64,000 nucleotides of DNA from NCBI GenBank assembly GCA_910574455.1, contig CAJSYZ010000003.1, positions 4,091,250 to 4,155,249 on the forward strand, read 5' to 3'. The notes under the pieces were generated by a model. That model did no database searches. It had not been told where the DNA came from and worked only from the letters and a program-made list of their open reading frames with translations. A program made the position numbers and the translations under genes. The stretch is from Trichaptum fuscoviolaceum. Lineage: Eukaryota > Basidiomycota > Agaricomycetes > Hymenochaetales > Trichaptaceae. Below, in pieces: positions 11,729-23,278 of this stretch; positions within the stretch are counted from its first letter, which is position 1, and each line of letters opens with the position of its first letter.

Positions 11729-13669
11729 TTAAGATGCCCGAGCAGCCATCTCAAAGTCAATCCCCCGCTGTACTTTGCTAAATGAGTCTTTCAGGCTCAT
11801 AGACCTCTCCAATAACGGGACGTGCTGAGGAGTACCGCGTTTCTTGACTGCCTTGCTCTCGATCTTCATTTCTTCCCATAAGCGTTTCTCCACAGGCGAA
11901 GCAGCCTCGTCTGCCACAGTTGCAATCATTTTGATCATGGAAATTGCAAGTCCGTATTGATAATATGGGTGGTAATCGAATGTTTCTCGTTTTATCTTGA
12001 ACCATTCCCACCAGTCAAACAGAGCGAGCATACGGAGACACTGGCGCATCGCAACGCTGGATTTGCTTGCTATGGCCGTTCGCGCGAGATACATGGCTGA
12101 CAGTGGGTCAAGAGGCATATTCCGACCTTCCGACCTTTCCATACGTTGTGGTATCCTTCCGTTCTCGGCAGGCTCGTCTAGTAGTTCATTCGAGTCAAAG
12201 CCTGTCATGCGCGTAAACACATCGCAGGCACTAGACCAGTCTTCGCATCTCCAGCATATGGTGAGGGCCAACTGGTAATTTAATTTGCTGGGTAGTAGTT
12301 TAGGATTTCGCTGATCTAGAGCGCTTTCAACATGCATACGCCGGATTAGGTCAACGACCTTCTGTGACTCATCGCCAGGGCTCAATGCCGCAAGGCTATG
12401 ATAGGCAAGGAGGACCTGATGCACATGGAAGTGATCAAGAACTAGAATTTTGTTGTCTGTGACCTGTTTCGCGTAGTATGTGCATAACCTATACTTTTGT
12501 AGCTTGTTGCACATTTCCATAACGGCCTGGAATGAATCCCAAGAAAGTTTTGCCTTTGGCGGTGGGGGTGTTTCGCCTGGTGGCGCAAGACCGTAGTAGT
12601 CACGGATTATCTCGATCGCCAATTGATGGTCAGACGGTCGTCCACGCGCAAGGAGTCGTAGAATTGGAACGGCCGCGTACCAGGTCAGCTCAAATCCTCG
12701 CTTCTCCATGTCTTTCTCGAGCTGACGCCATAATAGTTTAGCATCTGCAGCGTTTTGCTCGTCGATTGACAAGTTTCCAAGCTTCTCGGTTGATCGTCGA
12801 TCGAGTAAAGCCCAAAAGAATGCACCATAGATCGAACAGTCAGGCGCAATAGACCCGCTTTCGTCAAGCGAATAGAGAATATCAAACATCTTTTGATATT
12901 GTCCAGTTCTGCCTAAGATCTTCAGGTAGTAGGCTATCGGTACGACCGAAATGATTGCTTTTGATTCACGTTGTTTGCAGTCATTCACATATTCGCGGTA
13001 GGCTTGGTAGACGGCTTCGCAATGTTCCAGTTGCTTTGGATATTTCTGCCAATCCCTGGCAGAAATAGTGTTCCATCCCTGAAGTAGGGTCGTATACACT
13101 GAAATAGTAGGTCGAAAACCTCTGCGTTTCATCTAGAACAGCATCGAAAAGTTAAGTTACTTCACTTTCGGTAGGATATGTAGTTGACGAACATTAAGAT
13201 ATATAGAGTGAGCAACTTTATACTTTCCCTCACCCATCGCATGATGCAGTAGCATGCTCCACACTGGAACACTTAAGGCAGCCTTTGGCAAACGTCCCAC
13301 CAGTTGGACTGCATCGTCGAACTTTCCTCCTAATAGCAGCTCTTTCACGTGGGCTGAAGTTTTGTACGGGTCGGCGGTAGAGCCTTGCTGGAATCGCAAG
13401 GGATGTTTTCCTTTAGTCAATGAAGGACCCGGACGACTATTCGACGAAGCGTGTTCAGCCGAGTTTGAGTTTCCCCATGAGACCCGCCGTTCTGCAGACC
13501 ATGCAAGCTTTCTTTCCTCTTTTCCACTCCCAGACGGCACAGGTTCTGAAGGCTTTGAGTGGGTTTGTAGGCCTGTCGAATGTGCGAGGCGCACGAAGTC
13601 ATTCCGTAGTGCCGAACGGGGAAAACTAGATGCACATAGTAGAGCAGAAGATACAGATCTCGGAAGCAT
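11729..13669 (-). CDS. PPR-like mitochondrial protein
   Basis: Two exons, 13669-13166 and 13132-11729, join through a 33-bp phase-0 GT-AG intron (short but in frame) to give 635 residues. The N-terminus (MLPRSVSSALLCASSFPRSA) is a typical mitochondrial presequence. Helical repeats follow that resemble pentatricopeptide units, for example PVWSMLLHHAMGEGKYKVAH, SVVPIAYYLKILGRTGQYQK and MFDILYSLDESGSIAPDCS. Such proteins bind organellar RNA and act in its processing or translation. The specific orthologue could not be named. The intron is shorter than its neighbours; the alternative is two adjacent frames of which the second starts at the ATG at 13132. Confidence 0.7.
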
Positions 13670-13935
13670 CCTCTCTTAGAGTCCAGGGGAAGAATAATTC
13701 AGCCAATTTCGCTGAATGTAGACCTGTAGAAGTAGTGGAGAGATGTAGAGCCAAAGTTGGTCAAACGAAGAAACTCCAGCTTTCTAATTACGTAAACAGT
13801 CGATCATTACATCGACCGTGACCGACTGCAGAAGCGTACATATGTATATCGGAAGGACAAAGGCTAGCAGAACATAAGATTCAAAGAGATAATAATTTAC
13901 ACAAAGCAAGATGTACGAATGGAAAGGAGGATCAA

Positions 13936-16900
13936 TCAAGCCTTATGTCTACTTCGGCGTGATTTATTGATTGTACCCGACCGCTCTAAACCAGCTCTCG
14001 ACCGCATCCCCCTCACAGTTTGCACGATTTCAGCTATAGAAGGAGAGTAGTCAGTGAGAAACGTTTCTATATTACATGGTGAAGGCGGAAGAGCTCACCC
14101 GCTAGACGGGAGCTTTCAGCTTCGAAATCGTAGCGCTTGTCACCCCCGTCACGCTTCACGATCAGCTTGAAGCTCGAAGACGCCTTGGATGACTGGCTAC
14201 AACTAACAACACTCTTGATATTGTAAAGGACAGTCTTTCCGCTGTCAAAAACACCCCGAGCTTTGTTAGCAGATGGCATGATCTATGCAAGAAATTGAGT
14301 ACGTTTGACTAAATATTGAACGTGAATCTTACGTGGATGTAATCTCCGTCAATAGCAAGGGTTCTCTCCAAACGCGCGACCAGCATCGGTACTTTCCTAT
14401 ATACAGTATACCTCTGATAGAAAGATTAGAACTTGCCCAAAAAGCTTCATTTTCATCTCTCTCGCATACCTTATACTCAAGATCAAGCAACTTGTTCTTG
14501 GGCTGGATTTCCGAGATTCTCCGGAAAATTGACGCATTTGGATCAACCTGTCTACCAGTGGTCCTGCGGTCTGCATCGATGGCAAAGCCATACTTAGGAA
14601 GATTTGTGCGAAGCACGAGAACGAGCTCAGAGCTTCCCTCCAAGCTTGCAACAGTACGATCGAGTGGTATGAGGATCTTCTCGTCAGTTGAGAGTAGCGC
14701 CCATTCCTTGGGATTCGATAGCCTGCGCCTTCGGCAAACAGCTTCTAGCACTTCTTGCATGTACATTGCGGAAGTGCTTGAAACGGTTGTCAGTATCAGT
14801 TGTTCATGGATCAAAGAACTTTGTGAGGGTAACGTACACTGGAATTGTTGTTGAATAATGCGCTGCAGTATCAGTGACATCCGCTATTCGGATACGCAGG
14901 AATACTTGCGGGCCATGGCTAGAAGAGATATTGAGTGTCGACAAGCCGACAGATGTTCCCAAGGCTGAACCAATGATGGCGCTCGTGCCCGGTCCAATGG
15001 ACAATTGTGTAGCAAGGGAAGGTGGTGGTTCTTGCTTCTTCTTTGCTACGATAATTCGGGACGGACGCCTGACGAGTTTTGCCTCTAGCTGCTGGTTTTG
15101 TGCAACTGTTGAAGTAACGTGCTCATGTTAGCGAATGTGTGCTGCATGTTAGATGAACGCAGACAAACTTTGTGAGGGAGTTGCTTCAATAATAGCATAA
15201 GCATCAAAGCCAAACTTGAAAACCTTCGCCGTTCGTTCCGGAGCTAGTATGAGCTGTTTTAGCAAACGATATGATCATGAAGGATGTAAAGCAAACCTGG
15301 AAAATCCTCATCTACTTCGCCGTCATCCTCGGCAGCCCTCATTATCCAGCCAATCGCGCTTAGCCGAGTAGCTTTCTTCTGTTCATCGTCCTCAATTCCT
15401 TCGTCAAGTTTCGGAAGCCAACCTTCCTCCCAATAGCTCCACAGAGCAAAGCCCATTACCTCCTCAAATGTTGCGTCCTGTCGGACATTCAGCCTAAGAG
15501 GCTTTCCACGCGGCGTTTGGGCATGTGGGAAGAAGACCGTCACTGTCATCGTTGCGACCTCTGCACGGCCTGAGATGAGGGCATAAAGCTCGGTGAATGG
15601 ATTTAGAGAAGTGTTGGAAGAAGCCAGCTTGGCGGAGAGGGCGGACGCCGTAGTACGTGCCGGAACGACCTTTCGGCGAGTAAAGAGTGTATCAACTGGA
15701 GAAGCTGAAGGTGCACTTTTGCCATTAACGTGCAGTGACCTTTGAGTAGAAGGCTCACGACTTGCGGGTCTACGCTCTTTTGTTCGTTCCATGGGTATTT
15801 TAATCATTTCGAAGTGCGCATCAATAGTAGCCTGTGTAGCATCCGATGCCTCCCCGCTATTACTGTCATTCGTAACATTGCGGCGATGGTGTCCACTGGG
15901 GTGTGCTTCACTGACTGGGCTTAATCTTGATCTTCTGTTGCCGGAAACTCCCACCTGAAGTGAGTTGTTGTAGGCAGATGATGCAGAAGTCGAAAGTGCA
16001 GAATTTGAAATGGAATTCATTATTCCTGAGCTATCAGAAGCACCGCCTAAACGAGGCGGCGCGAAGACGCTGTCCAAATGTTGAAGATTATTCCATAAGT
16101 AAATTGGTATGATAATGAAGAAACGTACGGGTCGAACTCATCGGCCTCCTCGATTTCCCCTTCCGCCAACTGTTCGATGAAATCGTCCTCAGGTAGACTC
16201 TCGGAGACGCCGCCTTCCGGTTCCTCATCTGATGAATCTTCAGGATTCAATGGGGTTTCAAGAACAATACGTCGTTGGTCATTGTTGCCTGCTGAAGTAA
16301 AATGCGCTCTTCTACGCTGGCGTCTAGCTTGCAAAGCGGCAATTTTTGACATGCTTTGGAGGACCATAGGAGTACCTGCAGCTGGAGACTCCGATTCGAC
16401 ATGTGCTACTGGTTCTGTTTCAACCTTCTCTATAAGTGTTGTGGCGATTTCGGAAAGGGACGAGCCTCCAGCGCTTCGACGTTTGCTGACTTGAATGAGC
16501 GATTGATCGTCAACCTCTTGAGAAGCCAGGGACTGGAGAGCGGTCGGTGATGTAGATGGAGGGGCTGCTGGGGTTGGCTCACTACCTGCACGCACTCTCT
16601 TCGGCGTCGCCTCCACTACTGAGATGGACGGACGAGCAGCATGATTCGTCGTCATTGCTCTCTTGCCAGTCACTCGCATTCCGAGTCCGCCGCTTCGATT
16701 AGGTCCCACTATTGTTTCTCGGTATTGCAGTTTGGCCCCAGGGAATCCACTATGAAAACGTCTGCCATTTGGCGCGTCTGAACTCTCTTCGTCGGATACC
16801 TCTGGGCTTTGAGGCATGTTCAGCTCTGGCCAGCGCTCAAGTTCTGCAGCACCTGATGCAACCACATTAGAGTTTCCGGTGTATCTTGGCCCAAAAGACA

Positions 16901-17047
16901 AGATTCTTGGGCCATAAGGGTCTTCAGCATGGCGCAGATAGTTCAGACGGAGGTTGTGGATTAAGTAGCTAAACGGAATTGGATATGAGGACGTTGCGTC
17001 TCCTATGCAACAACTTGAACGCACTCTGGGTCGCAAATAAGCGACAT
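13936..17047 (-). CDS. SIN1: TORC2 subunit Sin1/Avo1
   Basis: This is the stress-activated-kinase-interacting subunit of TOR complex 2, which recruits AGC kinases to the plasma membrane. Nine exons give 882 residues: 17047-17025, 16968-16129, 16069-15297, 15243-15169, 15105-14838, 14776-14470, 14413-14333, 14282-14099 and 14033-13936. The start was chosen because the tiny first exon yields MSLICDPDYLIHNLRL, the conserved Sin1 N-terminus. YLRHAEDPYGPRI follows. The CRIM domain lies near residues 444-545 (NPFTELYALISGR, VTVFFPHAQTPRG, EEVMGFALWSYWEEGWLP). A Ras-binding-like region precedes a C-terminal PH domain (about 762-868) that starts RYTVYRKVPMLVARLERTL and continues GDYIHIMPSA. The region between the N-terminus and CRIM is Ser-rich and probably disordered. 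All nine exons are in phase. Confidence 0.94.
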
Positions 17048-17621
17048 CCTCTCATGATACTCCTATGTAGTAATACTGAGTTTCGGTTCTTCGATGAAGA
17101 GTGCTAGAAAGTGAGGACAAGGGTATATCGCTTTAGATGGTGATCGTGACGGTGCTAACGGTCTTCATTGTCAAGCTCAACGGCGCGCGACTGCCGCAGG
17201 ACTCACTGGCAGCCTCCGCGCTCAGAAAGGCAAGCTCATTTTAGTCATTTCCACGTGGATAATGATCGACGTTACGACTCCGCTTTGGTAGTCTGAGGGT
17301 AGCGTTCGAGGTTTCACCGCAGAAACGGCTAAAAGTCGCACATATTTATTAAACTAAGAAGGAGAAAGACCTGATGACTTCAATTCGTAGCTTCCTGACA
17401 CTGTACTTATGTATATGCATATAGTCTTTTTGCCATCCGGCGAATTTCACGGAACAAACTGCTCCCAAGCCGTGAGGCTTCATGCGTCACCGTCTTTCCA
17501 CGTCAAACCCACACTCGATGTAATACAAACGGTATAAAGCCTAGAAGCAGCTCACTAGAAACAAGATCCGGTTCCACCGCGCAGGTCTGACCCTCAAGCA
17601 AGACAGAGAGCGATCTCCCAA
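17048..17621. promoter_or_regulatory. Divergent promoter region, SIN1 / secreted protein
   Basis: These 574 bp separate divergent genes. TATAAA at 17533-17538 lies 84 bp upstream of the secreted-protein ATG and is well placed for it. No coding signal was seen. Confidence 0.45.
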
Positions 17622-18365
17622 ATGGCGCTCAAGCTCGAGCTGCTGATCTTATTGTCCTCCTTGCTGTCCCTCGCCGCTGGCGTACCTAGTTGGATCGGAG
17701 GGGGGTGGATCGATGGATATGCAGGCCTAAGACAAAGCTCCATAGGCAATATAGTACCTGGAGCATCTTTCATCGAGGCCATGACGGGCGGTGTAAACCC
17801 AGACCAGCGCTATCGTCCTAAATACCTGGGTGTCGGTGCCCCTCCAGGTTCGTGCAAGTCCATATAAGCAAATCAAATGTTTGAGGTGTCAATAACTGGT
17901 TACCATCCTCAGGTATGCCCGGCCCAGCGGTCGTATACGAAAATCCATCCCCTCCACTATTCTTCATCAACGATCGACAGCTTTGGCAACTCACGAACCA
18001 GACCTCTATCCTTCGAGTGAATGTTAAAAACGTAACCGATGTAGCAGGACACCCGGCGCCTCTGAAGCTGGAGCTTAGTGACGAGAGAGAGGGAGTAACT
18101 GGTGGTACCTGGAGATGGCGAGGAACGATGCTGCACTATGACCTAGGAAAGAGCACCAACAAAGGACTATTTTTCAATTGTAAAACGTCCTTTGGGACAA
18201 GGGGCGTCTATATGTCGTTGGAAGAGTCAGTTTAATCTTCTCTTCATAAAGTATTGGCATCTGACTCAGCTTGATTCCTCCAGTATTCCCGAGCCACAAG
18301 GCTGCAAGTTCACCACGTTACACAGTTTCGTCACCAGGTTAACCGGTCATGGCGATAGGCCGTAG
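17622..18365 (+). CDS. Predicted secreted protein, unknown function
   Basis: Three exons (17622-17847, 17913-18225, 18284-18365) with GT-AG introns give 206 residues. A clear signal peptide (MALKLELLILLSSLLSLAAG) is followed by PSWIGGGWIDGYAG. The mature part has several possible N-glycosylation sites (NQTS, NVT) and few cysteines. I do not recognise the family. The compact size, leader and glycosylation sites suggest an extracellular or wall protein. Its TATA is upstream at 17533. It converges on OST1, with only 162 bp between stops. Confidence 0.6.
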
Positions 18366-18527
18366 CTGGTAAAGAAGCCGACAGAATTCTGTACCGTTAG
18401 TGATATACCGTGCATCTCACCTTCATATGTAAAACCAGTAGCATACTGCAATCGACCAAGACGAGATGAAAGTGGAACACATCTGATAAGTTGCGCAATA
18501 TGTCTTAAATAACAGGTACATTGATGT

Positions 18528-20278
18528 TCAGTACTTTTTGTCGCGGATCTTCCAGTCCAGTCTACGTGCAATCCCACCAACCACGAAGAATACAAGGAAA
18601 GCTACCCCCACAGCGAATGGCTTTCGTAGGTGCATTGAAAATGGCACCTTGTATGCCACCTACGATAAGATGAAGCAGTTTATATCAGCGAGTTGTAAGC
18701 AGTAAGTCAAAGTAACATACGTAGACAAAACCTTCGTGCCTATCGGTAAGATTTCCATAGACGAAAGAGATGGTTGGACGACCCGCCGAGTCAAGATAGG
18801 TCTTGTGCAGTGATTGCTTGACGGTTTTAGGTGCGAACGGCGGGTAGACTTCCAGGTCGCTAAGGAGAATATCGTATGTTGGATTATGTTGGGGAGAATA
18901 TCAAGACAGGACTCACGTAGCACCTTCGGGGAAGATTACTTGAAGTTCCGCATCTTCGATGACAGTATCCGGGAAATCTGTCATAATTGGAATCTCGGCG
19001 ATGTACCTTCCAGTACTCTTATCATACGCAGCCCAATCCCACAAAGGCATGTCCCATCCGACGGTGAATGTGTAGTTCCAACCACCGAGCAGTGGATACC
19101 TAGGGCGGAGTTCAAGAACTGTAGATTGTGCAGCCTTCACGCCCTTAGGTACAGAAGGCACAGGGCGGAGGGCCGAAGTCGAGACATTCCCGACGATATC
19201 CGTATAGTATACATCATGTGCACCGGGCGGGAGGTGCAGGGAAACAGCACGCATAATGTGACCAGCCGGACGCTGATAATATGCCTGTTGCTGGTGCTCA
19301 AGACGGGAAAAGTGACCTTTGAGACTGGGAACACACCGGATCAGAGACTTCCGTAATTGATTTAATAACGGAAACTCACTCTGGGCCGTCATTGTGTAGC
19401 CAAATATCATCCTGGATATTCAAATTGGCACCCCAGTGGCTAATCTCGGCAGCGCGCTTCAGCTTTGGGATCGTCATCTTTGGCAGGTCATGTTTGAAGT
19501 GGACAGTGATGCGCTTCTGAGTGCTTGTCCTGAAGTCGTTGGATGCGGACGCAGGAATGTTGTTGTACGGTCCATACGTGATGGTCGCACCGGATTTGGT
19601 GGCAGGTGCATCAAGCGTAAAGGCGTCAAGACCTTCAGGCTGGGTGAAGGACTTGATGTTTGGACTTGGTGCCCTGAATTGTTGTTAGCTAGTACGTATG
19701 ACTTTGAAGAAACAGAAAGCTTGCCTTATTTTAGTACGCTGAACGTGTGTCGGGTAAGGGCTAATGACGAAGAGGTCTGTTTCGTACTTTAGGTACATGT
19801 CGTCGTTCTGGCCAACGGATTGCGGCCAGGCATACGTTGCATGTGTCTGAACAGTCTCAAGCTCGAGGGTGATAACTTCATCTTTCTTCAGACCTTTGGG
19901 TAGCATCACTGCGAAAGGATACGTATTTCTGTATGATTCACAACTCAGTTTTGCTAGCACTATAGTCAGGTAAGATATGACATACGTTTGGGCATTGAAT
20001 CCGAATTTCTGGATCTCCAGAGGTGTGTCTTCGCCTCTAAAGCGAGCCTCCATGAAACTTGTTCTCTCGCCATCCTCCTTCCCAAGTGCAAAAGTATAGA
20101 TCAGAGTGCCTGTCTCGAGAGCTCGTGCAGCAAATGTCGTCTTCAGGTGAATGAGCGAACCGGCCAGCTCTATTGTGCGCACTATAGCGGTATTTTCAAA
20201 GGAGTGACTGGCAAGCGCATAGTTAACCAGCGCTGTCAGAAAGGAGAGGCAGAGCAAGAGATGTCGATAGGTGGCCAT
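18528..20278 (-). CDS. OST1: Oligosaccharyltransferase subunit OST1 (ribophorin I)
   Basis: This is a subunit of the ER oligosaccharyltransferase that adds N-glycans to nascent chains. Six exons give 489 residues (yeast 476): 20278-19986, 19928-19725, 19673-19380, 19324-18917, 18859-18721 and 18659-18528. After a signal peptide (HLLLCLSFLTALVNYALA) comes SFENTAIVRTIELAGSLIHL. Ribophorin I motifs include NTYPFAVMLPKGLKKDEVI, RFDLPKMT-type residues near 19470, WGANLNIQDDIWLHNDGP and LPPGAHDVYYTDIVGNVST, with PRYPLLGGWNYTFTVGWD further on. A single C-terminal membrane helix (PFAVGVAFLVFFVVGG) precedes a short basic tail ending DKKY. Intron 2 (19724-19674) has a GC donor in the context AG|GCAAGC, supported by the conserved R-A-P-S-P-N join. 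Confidence 0.95.
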
Positions 20279-20494
20279 AGCGAACGGCCAGAGATAGTGG
20301 ACGCGCTCGAACGTAGTTGTTTTTGAGTGCGCGCTGGCTGCGACGTGGAACTTGTTGCGATCACTCGTCTCCAAATTTAGCCATGCCAAAAATAGAGTAT
20401 TTTAATTTTGAAAGTGAGGAATTGCATTAAAATGCAAGTATGGTATTCAAAGCGTTCATAATTCGCAGAGCTAAGTCTATCGACCATGGTGGCA

Positions 20495-21563
20495 CTACCA
20501 AGCCCAGGATGAGCTGGGATTTCGAATTGGCATATCTTCCCTCACGAATCCAGGAGAGACTATCCTCCTTAGCTTCACTTCCCGGTCTTTCGCTCTCTTT
20601 TCTTCGGCCGTCACGCCTTCTCGAAGCATTACAACCATCTTTGCCTTGTACTTCTTCCTAATTCCCATTTTACTCCGGCCTTTGATCTCCAGCCGTTTGG
20701 CCATGGCACCTCCAGGGCCCTTGTTTACCCAGGCCTCAGCTTTGAAAAAAGAGAACAAAATGTATCAGCGGATAGCAATGTAAGGCAATGCAGACGAGAT
20801 ACTCACAGATCACGAGCTTCTCTTCCTCCAAACCACGCGAGATGGCATTTACCTTCGCGTGTGCGAGCATAGACTTTATACGGCTTGACGCACGCTTTTC
20901 GCTGAACATCATCTGAAGGATAGCGGAATCAACTGGTTTTCCTGCTATCTGTTCGGCGAGCTTCCCCAGCTTCCTATGTGAGATGGAGAAGACCGCAGTC
21001 TGCGCACGATGCTGTTTATGTCGAAGTCATTGGCAGCGTAGAATTATAGAGGAAGATGACGAAAATTGAGACCTTTCAGTACAAGTCTCACCGCACCGAT
21101 TACGAACGAAAAGCGCACCTCGTGAGCCTTCTTCGCCAGTGCGTTTGCAGACGAAGGAGCGGCAGTATCTCCATCAAGTTTGGTCGCGTTCGCATCCTCA
21201 TATTCGAAGACACTTGCCTGGCCACTTTCCTTCGCCTTCTCTCGCGCCTCCTCGACCTCCTTCTGGTTGTCCAAGTCGCGCAGACGCGGAGAAACTTGTT
21301 TCCGGAACCAATCCATGGGATTCCACGCACTTCACAATGCTTTAATTAAGGCTAGCATTAAGTGGTACTGGTGTTGTACGTACGTTCTCCGCGAGTCCCA
21401 TTGCACTGGACCTCGGGAACTAGAGGCGATAGGAAGAGTTTGCAGATGGAGCAATGAAGGCTGTCTGCGCGCAGCTAAGAAAGGGTCAGGTTATAAGACA
21501 TCATCAACGAGCATTCTTTGCTTTAGACGCACCAGATATTAGGTTCTGTCTAGCAACCTGCAT
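20495..21563 (-). CDS. MRPL22: Mitochondrial ribosomal protein uL22m
   Basis: This is a large-subunit protein of the mitochondrial ribosome that lines the exit tunnel. Five exons give 260 residues: 21563-21533, 21474-21384, 21329-21119, 21011-20807 and 20739-20495. The first two exons encode a basic presequence (MQVARQNLISAARRQPSLLH). The uL22 core is recognisable from FSISHRKLGKLAEQIAGKP, DSAILQMMFSEKRAS, EEEKLVISEAWVNKGPGG and RLEIKGRSKMGIRKKYKAKM. Exon 4 may start 12 bp later at a second in-frame AG without breaking the frame. The gene is on the same strand as OST1, whose promoter must lie within the 216 bp between them, and is divergent from YOS1. Confidence 0.9.
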
Positions 21564-21838
21564 TGCGATCGTACTCCCTTCCCCTTCAATCTGAGTTGTT
21601 GAGCATGAAAGAAATGGACTCACTCTGAGCCCAAGAATGGCATGCACGGCTTTTGCCGACTACTACTAAAACCCTCCACGACAAACAGCCACGACGAGAC
21701 CACGACAACCTCAACGCGTCGCGCAGATTGCGCAGGCCTCAGCACATACCATACTTTCTCTGAATCCCCATAAATACGACCTCAGCTTCTGAGGAAGCAA
21801 CTCGTTCGCTCTGAGTCTCCTCATTCAACTCATCCACC

Positions 21839-22257
21839 ATGTTGGGTCTAGGATCCATATTTTACGTCTCTCTACTTCTCATTAATGCCATGGCTATTTT
21901 GAATGAAGAACGCTTCCTCGCAATAAGTATGTCCTCTGCTGATACCTGCGAGGGGCAAGCGCTGATGGGTCTTCCTCTAGTCGGGTGGACATCGAAATCT
22001 ACTCAATCAGCACAACAAAACGTATACCATCAACCTTACGATCCATATTCTGGAATTGGAATGAATGGGCCAGGGCAAGACATAGGCGTGAAGGCGAAGT
22101 TGATAAATCTTATTGGAGCAGTAAGAACGCTCATGAGAGGTACGTTTCAATGCTATTAGAACAAATCCGTGTATTTCTAACCTATCAATGATCTGTAGTA
22201 CCATTAATATTCATTAACATTGGCGTCATCGTATACGAGTTGATTTTGGGCGGTTGA
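21839..22257 (+). CDS. YOS1: ER-Golgi transport protein Yos1
   Basis: This is a small membrane protein that works with Yip1-Yif1 in budding of COPII vesicles at the ER. Three exons (21839-21926, 21981-22139, 22199-22257) give 101 residues. The N-terminal hairpin reads LGSIFYVSLLLINAMAILNE then ERFL, and the C-terminal half has the strongly conserved VKAKLINLIGAVRTLMRVPL followed by a second membrane segment (FINIGVIVYELILGG). Length and motif order match yeast Yos1 and human IER3IP1. The gene is divergent from uL22m (275 bp) and converges on the GILT gene (131 bp). Confidence 0.95.
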
Positions 22258-22388
22258 CGACGAGACCTGTGATGTATATGATACACTGGCAGATGAACTA
22301 TTGCTTAACACAACATGGTATAATATGGATAGCAACGGAGAAGCGAAACAAAGGAACAGGGAATTTGCTCAGAGAAGGCTACCGACTA

Positions 22389-23278
22389 TCAGGCCATAAC
22401 TTTCGCGTTCAACTTGTCGTATTCTTCATTGATCTGCCGAACGAAGTCCTCGGGTGCATGGCCGTTCTGTAAATCGCATTGAGTACAAACAATAACGAGA
22501 AAATTAGAACCGACTTACTTCACATTCCTTCCACGTCTCGTCATGAATGCATACTTGCTTACCGTTGATAAGAACAGTGCAGCTTTTGCTGTACAAATGG
22601 TGAGTGGTATCCTGCATCCCGAAGCTCACAAGCCACACTCACGTAATTCCCAGCTCAACACTACTAACCACACTCTCCTGCAACAGAGCAATGCCCTCAC
22701 TGCCTTTCCCAAGACCATCCACTCCTGCACATTTACCGACGCCACTTTCTACCCAGTCAAATCTAGCCGTAGCTGCACATTTCAAAGCAACGTCCGGGGT
22801 TCCTATTGCATCACGTCCGTTGAAGTTCTGGCATTTGAGATAGCTCCACCAATATTGCTGATCGAGATACTTCGCAGCGCATAGCTCCTGAACATTTCCA
22901 GCACATTCATATGGTCCATGCATACAAGTGACTCCATAGTCTTGCTCTGAAGAATTCAGTCTGTGGATTGTTGTTGAACTCCTTGGGAATATGGTGATAT
23001 GTAGAGAACACGTACTTTCCAATGAATGACAGTGACATTTGGATTTTATCACCCACTTGAGCAAGCACCTTGTCAAACACAGACTCGCAAAGCAAAGCAT
23101 CGGGGCATCGAGACATTACTCCCAGAGTAACTGGGACCTTTATGTCGCCGTTAGTAGCCAGAGGCATCTCAGGCATAAACTCCTGAACGTGAAGCATGAA
23201 CCGTGCGTTCGCCACTGTCGCAAGCACAGAGGTAGCTATTAGCGATAGCAAGGTAGCCATTGTAATTGTTCGCCTCAT
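22389..23278 (-). CDS. GILT-family thiol reductase-like protein
   Basis: Four exons (23278-23016, 22960-22643, 22588-22519, 22466-22389) give 242 residues with a leader (TMATLLSLIATSVLATVANA). The family signature CQHGxxECxxNxxxxC is present as CMHGPYECAGNVQELC, followed by SYLKCQNFNG and a C-terminal cysteine pair (GKQVCIHDETWKECEN). Gamma-interferon-inducible lysosomal thiol reductases cut disulphides in acidic vacuoles through a CxxC near the N-terminus. Here the equivalent place reads SRCPDALLC, where the two cysteines are five residues apart, so redox activity by the usual mechanism is uncertain. The start could also be the ATG at 23260. All introns are GT-AG. Confidence 0.88.
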
